Positions 17,938 to 21,400 of a stretch of 21,400 nucleotides of DNA are shown here, in pieces. Under the pieces are notes generated by a model. That model was not told the DNA's origin and searched no databases. It saw only the letters and a list, made by a program, of their open reading frames with translations. The number at the start of each line of letters is the position of its first letter. Positions within the stretch are counted from its first letter, which is position 1. Source of the stretch: Podochytrium sp. JEL0797 (taxonomy: Eukaryota; Chytridiomycota; Chytridiomycetes; Chytridiales; Chytriomycetaceae); assembly GCA_027596195.1 (NCBI GenBank), contig JADGJG010000393.1, positions 1 through 21,400 of the forward strand. The letters run 5' to 3'. The translations under genes and the position numbers were made by a program.

Positions 17938-19739
17938 ATGCGCGTTCCCTTCCTGTTGGCCCTCTTGTTGCTCACCGATCCAACCTTCCCTGCGCCCTTG
18001 CGAATGCGCGCCATCAATGCTCGACGCGAGGTTGTCGTTGTGAATGTTCATGTGCCGTATGTCATCGCCACTTCCTCGAGCCCCCCGACAGAAACAGGTG
18101 ACTTAAGTGTCCATAGATTTCAATTCTTTTCGCGCTTGCTGATGCACCTTTGTATTGTTCCTCAAAAAACAGAATCATGGACAGAAACAACTGCCCTCGT
18201 TTCCGAAACCACGACCACCACCACTACCACAAAATTGGTGTACCGTCCAAACACAAACTCGCCGCCTCCGTGGAGAGGAAATGCAGGATTTGGAACTTCC
18301 ACTACTTCATCAACAAGCACCACCTCGAGCACCGCGGACACGACGAGTTCGAGCACGTCCACCACGACGACTGCAGATTTGACAACGTCGTCATCCACGT
18401 CGACTTCGACTACGTTCACGGATTCCACGTCAACGAGTACGACCACGAGTTCAAGCACGTCGTCAACAACGCTGAATTCTCCGTCGACATCGACTTCAAC
18501 GAGCACCACTTCAACTGGAACGACCACGACGAGCACTGAAACGACCAGCACGGGTACATCGACAACTGGGACCCTGACGACTTCAACAAGCACCACAACG
18601 TCGGCGCCATGTAAGTATACAAACAAATGGACCAAAAATTCTGATTGAAATTTTTCTGCATCAACGGAAGAGAATGGAACCTCGTATCGATACATTTCGG
18701 ATTGCACCACTACAACTACAACTGGGCCTGACAATGGAGCTGTTTCGAGTCAGTCAATATCGTCAAACCAGGGCTCATCGCCTTCCACAACCGCGTCGTT
18801 TCTTCTTTCGTCTTCTCCTTCCTTTCCCATTCTTTCTAGTATCGTATCACCCACCGTTTCTTCTCCCACATCGCCTGCATCTGACTCGGCAAACACGGAG
18901 TCCTCGGGCACGAGTCTTTCCTCCCTCCCGACAGCGATTCCAAGTGAATCCACCACAGCCCCACTTGCTCTGAGCACGTGTAAGAGACAATACCAAAAGT
19001 ATATATAATATATTAATCTTTGCAATTCTATCTAGCGACAGAAGCCGATAGCACATTGTTCAACTACATCTCAGACTGCACAACCACCACCACAACGCGT
19101 CCCAAACTCAGCTACAGCCCCAAACCATTCACCCCTTTGCAAGGCCACGCCAACTTCAATTCAGAGACCACACAACCAACCACAGAACCCATCTCCACGG
19201 AACCCGTTGCCTCCCTTCCGAACCCACCTGCAACGGAACCCGCACCTCTCCCACCTTCTCCATCGACCGAACCACCCTCTCCACCGAGCAACCCTTACAC
19301 ACCACCATTCCCCCAAGGATCTTGCCCGTCCACCAAATTCAGCTGTCAAATCCAATCTGACCCTGGCGTCACGACATTCACGCATGGGATCCACATGCTG
19401 AACATGACTGGAAACTTTGCGGCCCTCACGTCCCCCGATTTCGGTGTGAATATCCACATATCATCTGTATACAACAGCAACCGTTTGGAAAACGCGTTGG
19501 TGGTGGATAGTGTGGAGTACATGTGTGGTGGGGAGTACAAGACTGTGAAGGCGGATGATTTGAAGGGGTTGGGGCAGCAAGTGTTGAAATGCGAGGTTGG
19601 AGAGTGTGCGGGGGTGATTTGTAAATTGGTGTTGGTGCAAGGGTTGGATCCTTTGCCGAATGTGCAGGTGCAGCAGATTATGTATAGTGGGAGTGAGGCG
19701 AGTGGCGGGGTTTGTTATTCCGCAAGCGGAGTTTGCTAA
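17938..19739 (+). CDS. Secreted Thr/Ser-rich modular protein with Cys-rich C-terminal domain; one acceptor lesion
   Basis: The N-terminus MRVPFLLALLLLTDPTFPAP is a signal peptide. The model joins 17938-18097, 18173-18610, 18662-18979 and 19036-19739 (539 aa if all joins occur). Three successive modules share a Thr run and Pro-rich tail: ETTTTTTTTKLVYRP in exon 2, YRYISDCTTTTTTGP in exon 3, and FNYISDCTTTTTTRPKLSY in exon 4. Exon 2 continues with about 100 residues of nearly pure Ser/Thr, expected to be heavily O-glycosylated. The last ~140 residues form a domain with eight cysteines (GSC, FSC, YMC, LKC, GEC, VIC, VC, GVC) ending at the C-terminus. It is probably a cell-wall or extracellular glycoprotein. 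The acceptor before exon 3 reads AT, so the full-length product is uncertain and the gene may be newly broken. The start is the ATG directly before the signal peptide. Confidence 0.72.
18611..18661 (+). other. Intron with GTAAGT donor but AT in place of AG acceptor
   Basis: The donor is perfect and a branch-like CTGAT precedes a T-rich tract ending ctgcat. Protein likeness between exons 3 and 4 (STEENGTSYRYISDC versus STEADSTLFNYISDC) puts the junction right after this AT. The next AGs (18669-18670 and 18671-18672) would each create an immediate stop codon with the phase-1 T. Retention stops after about a dozen codons. Confidence 0.7.
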
Positions 19740-19889
19740 TGTGGAAGATTAAAATACGAATTTATGTGCAATTCGAGTGCAACTTCGAAATTGTTTTTGA
19801 AACAATTTTGTTTCGATTATTACATCATGAATGTGGGTGCATTTTTCTGCCAACGAGGGGTAAAAAATAGTTCCGCTCAATCAAAAGCG

Positions 19890-20810
19890 ATGAGGATTAG
19901 TTCCATAGTCGCGTTTGTCGTGGCTGTACAGGCCGCTCCAGTCTTCTTGCGGGACGTTCCCTCCGCCATCTCCAACTCCACCATTGAAAGTGCCTCTCCA
20001 GGTGCAGTTACTGCTGCACCTGCTCAGAGCTCCATCCCCGTGGTAGCTGCTCTTCTTGGTCCACCTGTGGATGTAGTGGTGAAAAGCACCATCTCAGCCG
20101 CCGCTGTTCCTGTAGCTGCGCCCCCCGCGGATATTCCAACAAGCTCACTTCCAGCAGCTCCTGCACTCGAAGTAGTCAGTGCTTCGGCTTCCCCAGCTGC
20201 TCCCAGCCTGGCAGCCGCCGCTCCACTTGCCGTCGCTGTGGCACCTGCCGTCGCTGTTACACCTGCCGTCGCCCCTGCCGTCACGGCGACGACAGCCTCA
20301 GTGTTGAAAAGTGCGGCGCCGGCAGTGGTATCCATCAAGCCACTCGTCGCAGCCGCAGTCGCAGCTGCTCCCGCTCCCGCTCCCGCTGTAGCGAAACCCA
20401 TCCCTGCCCCCCTCCCCTCCCTCCAACCCGCCCCTCCCGCCGCCAAAGTTGCTCCCGTCATCCAGGCCCCCAAACCACCCAACCCCGTCACAATCAAACC
20501 CCTCGGAATCTGCGCAACCCTCACTGGAACCGCATCCACCTCCTTCACTCTCGACGCGTCCAAGTTTGTGGCCAATGCCGACTCGACGTACACGGAAACT
20601 CTTGCCAACGGGTCCATCACTGTTTCGATTACAAAGGACACGACTCCGGCTTCGTATGGGAAACTGTTTACGGTTCAAAAATGTGCCAAGATGGCGCTTG
20701 TGTCGAGAGATTGTGCGAATGGGGGTGGTTTGAAGGTCGTGTCGCAGGGGATGAGTGCTACGGAAGATTGGACCATTTCGTGCACAACTACGATTACTTT
20801 GAACCATTGA
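19890..20810 (+). CDS. Secreted Ala/Pro/Val-rich protein, 306 aa
   Basis: MRISSIVAFVVAVQAAP is a short signal peptide with a likely cleavage after VQA. A long low-complexity region (about residues 20-210) of Ala, Pro and Val with simple repeats such as AVAPAVAVTPAVAPAV follows. A compact C-terminal domain of about 95 residues comes next, with four cysteines (GICATLTG, VQKCAKM, SRDCANGG, TISCTTT) and strand-rich sequence. It is likely extracellular or wall-associated; no family is recognised. It lies 150 bp downstream of another secreted protein on the same strand. The start was chosen at the signal peptide; an upstream in-frame Met adds 42 residues that would bury it. Single exon. Confidence 0.78.
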   Translation: MRISSIVAFVVAVQAAPVFLRDVPSAISNSTIESASPGAVTAAPAQSSIPVVAALLGPPVDVVVKSTISAAAVPVAAPPADIPTSSLPAAPALEVVSASASPAAPSLAAAAPLAVAVAPAVAVTPAVAPAVTATTASVLKSAAPAVVSIKPLVAAAVAAAPAPAPAVAKPIPAPLPSLQPAPPAAKVAPVIQAPKPPNPVTIKPLGICATLTGTASTSFTLDASKFVANADSTYTETLANGSITVSITKDTTPASYGKLFTVQKCAKMALVSRDCANGGGLKVVSQGMSATEDWTISCTTTITLNH

Positions 20811-21400
20811 TTTGTTCGTTTTGGGTCGTTTTTCTTTTTCTGTCTCTCTCTCGTTGTTGATCAGTTAAAATACTTTTTTCTTTTTATTTCCAATTCCATT
20901 TCGCGACTACGAAACCTCGCGCCACCACACTCGTAAGTAAAGCCATTCTAGTCACCTCGACTCCCTCGTTCAGCTGTTGACCAAGAGCGGAAGTGGTGCT
21001 GTGGGTCGCTCAGAATTATTCACAAGCCCTCACGGTTTTGGGCAAAGATGTGCAATATGAGAGACTGTGGATGACCAAAGTCTTTTCCTTTAACAGGCGA
21101 GACCATTTTTCCTCCACTTTTTTAGTAAAGGATTTAAGGATTTTAAATGCGTGTCTTTTTTGAGAATGAATGACCCGCTAATTTGCAAATGAATCGTCTT
21201 TCCCTTCTCCGTTCCACCCCTATGGGAAATGGTTAAAGGGGGGAGAGCGAATCAGGAGTGGCAGCACGACGCGTACAGGGCAACAAGTACAACTATGAGG
21301 GGTGTACTGTATTTTTTGAAGAAGAAGCGCGTTTCGGAATTGTCAGATATGCAAATCTTTGAGAAAAAAAAAAGAGGTGACTCACGGCTAAATCGTCGCC
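20811..21400. other. Right edge, no gene seen
   Basis: A pyrimidine-rich 3' flank (TCTCTCTCTC near 20842) follows the secreted-protein gene. A donor-like CGTAAGTAAAG lies near 20932-20942. No open frame with protein character reaches the window edge, and a gene with small exons cannot be excluded. Confidence 0.45.

Noticed and set aside
18162..18734. 190-codon Val/Asp-rich minus-strand ORF
   Set aside because: Complement of ACG/TCG/ACC Thr-Ser repeats; long open frames arise automatically.
20024..20641. 205-codon Ala/Gly/Thr minus-strand ORF
   Set aside because: Complement of the Ala/Pro-rich secreted protein, with no independent evidence.

Overview
The window is nuclear DNA of a fungus, most likely a zoosporic chytrid. 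This is inferred from genes with many short GT-AG introns (44-127 nt), AATAAA-type polyadenylation signals, an F-box-like/leucine-rich-repeat (LRR) family I associate with Chytriomycetaceae-type chytrids, a TLDc protein, secreted Thr- and Ala-rich proteins and a nuclear tRNA-Asn. No bacterial operon, ribosome binding site, phage or CRISPR is present. The genus is a guess and was not tested.

Left part (1-8250, genes on +): a short intergenic repeat element, a small ORF (713-1015), a major facilitator transporter (1112-3091) whose cytosolic loop carries a second copy of that repeat element, and a very long repeat-built protein (3264-8249). The long protein appears to be spliced through a CT-rich and poly-C intron region, has a possible ubiquitin-like N-terminal fold, and ends in a CaaX-type prenylation box.

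Middle (8479-14044): two decayed copies of one LRR family lie on the + strand on either side of a well-preserved eight-exon, six-BRCT DNA-repair scaffold of the Rtt107/Brc1/PTIP type on the - strand (9334-12680). The BRCT gene and the longer LRR pseudogene start 58 bp apart, head to head.

Right part (14356-20810): a ubiquitin-like-domain protein (-), a tRNA-Asn(GTT) (-), a TLDc protein (-), then two secreted low-complexity proteins in tandem (+). The first of these has a splice acceptor that reads AT where homology between its own modules requires AG.

The genes do not form a pathway. Recurrent themes are low-complexity and tandem-repeat growth, 3n stop-free introns, and decay of the LRR family. 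Exon boundaries were placed by hand from splice motifs, reading phase and protein continuity.
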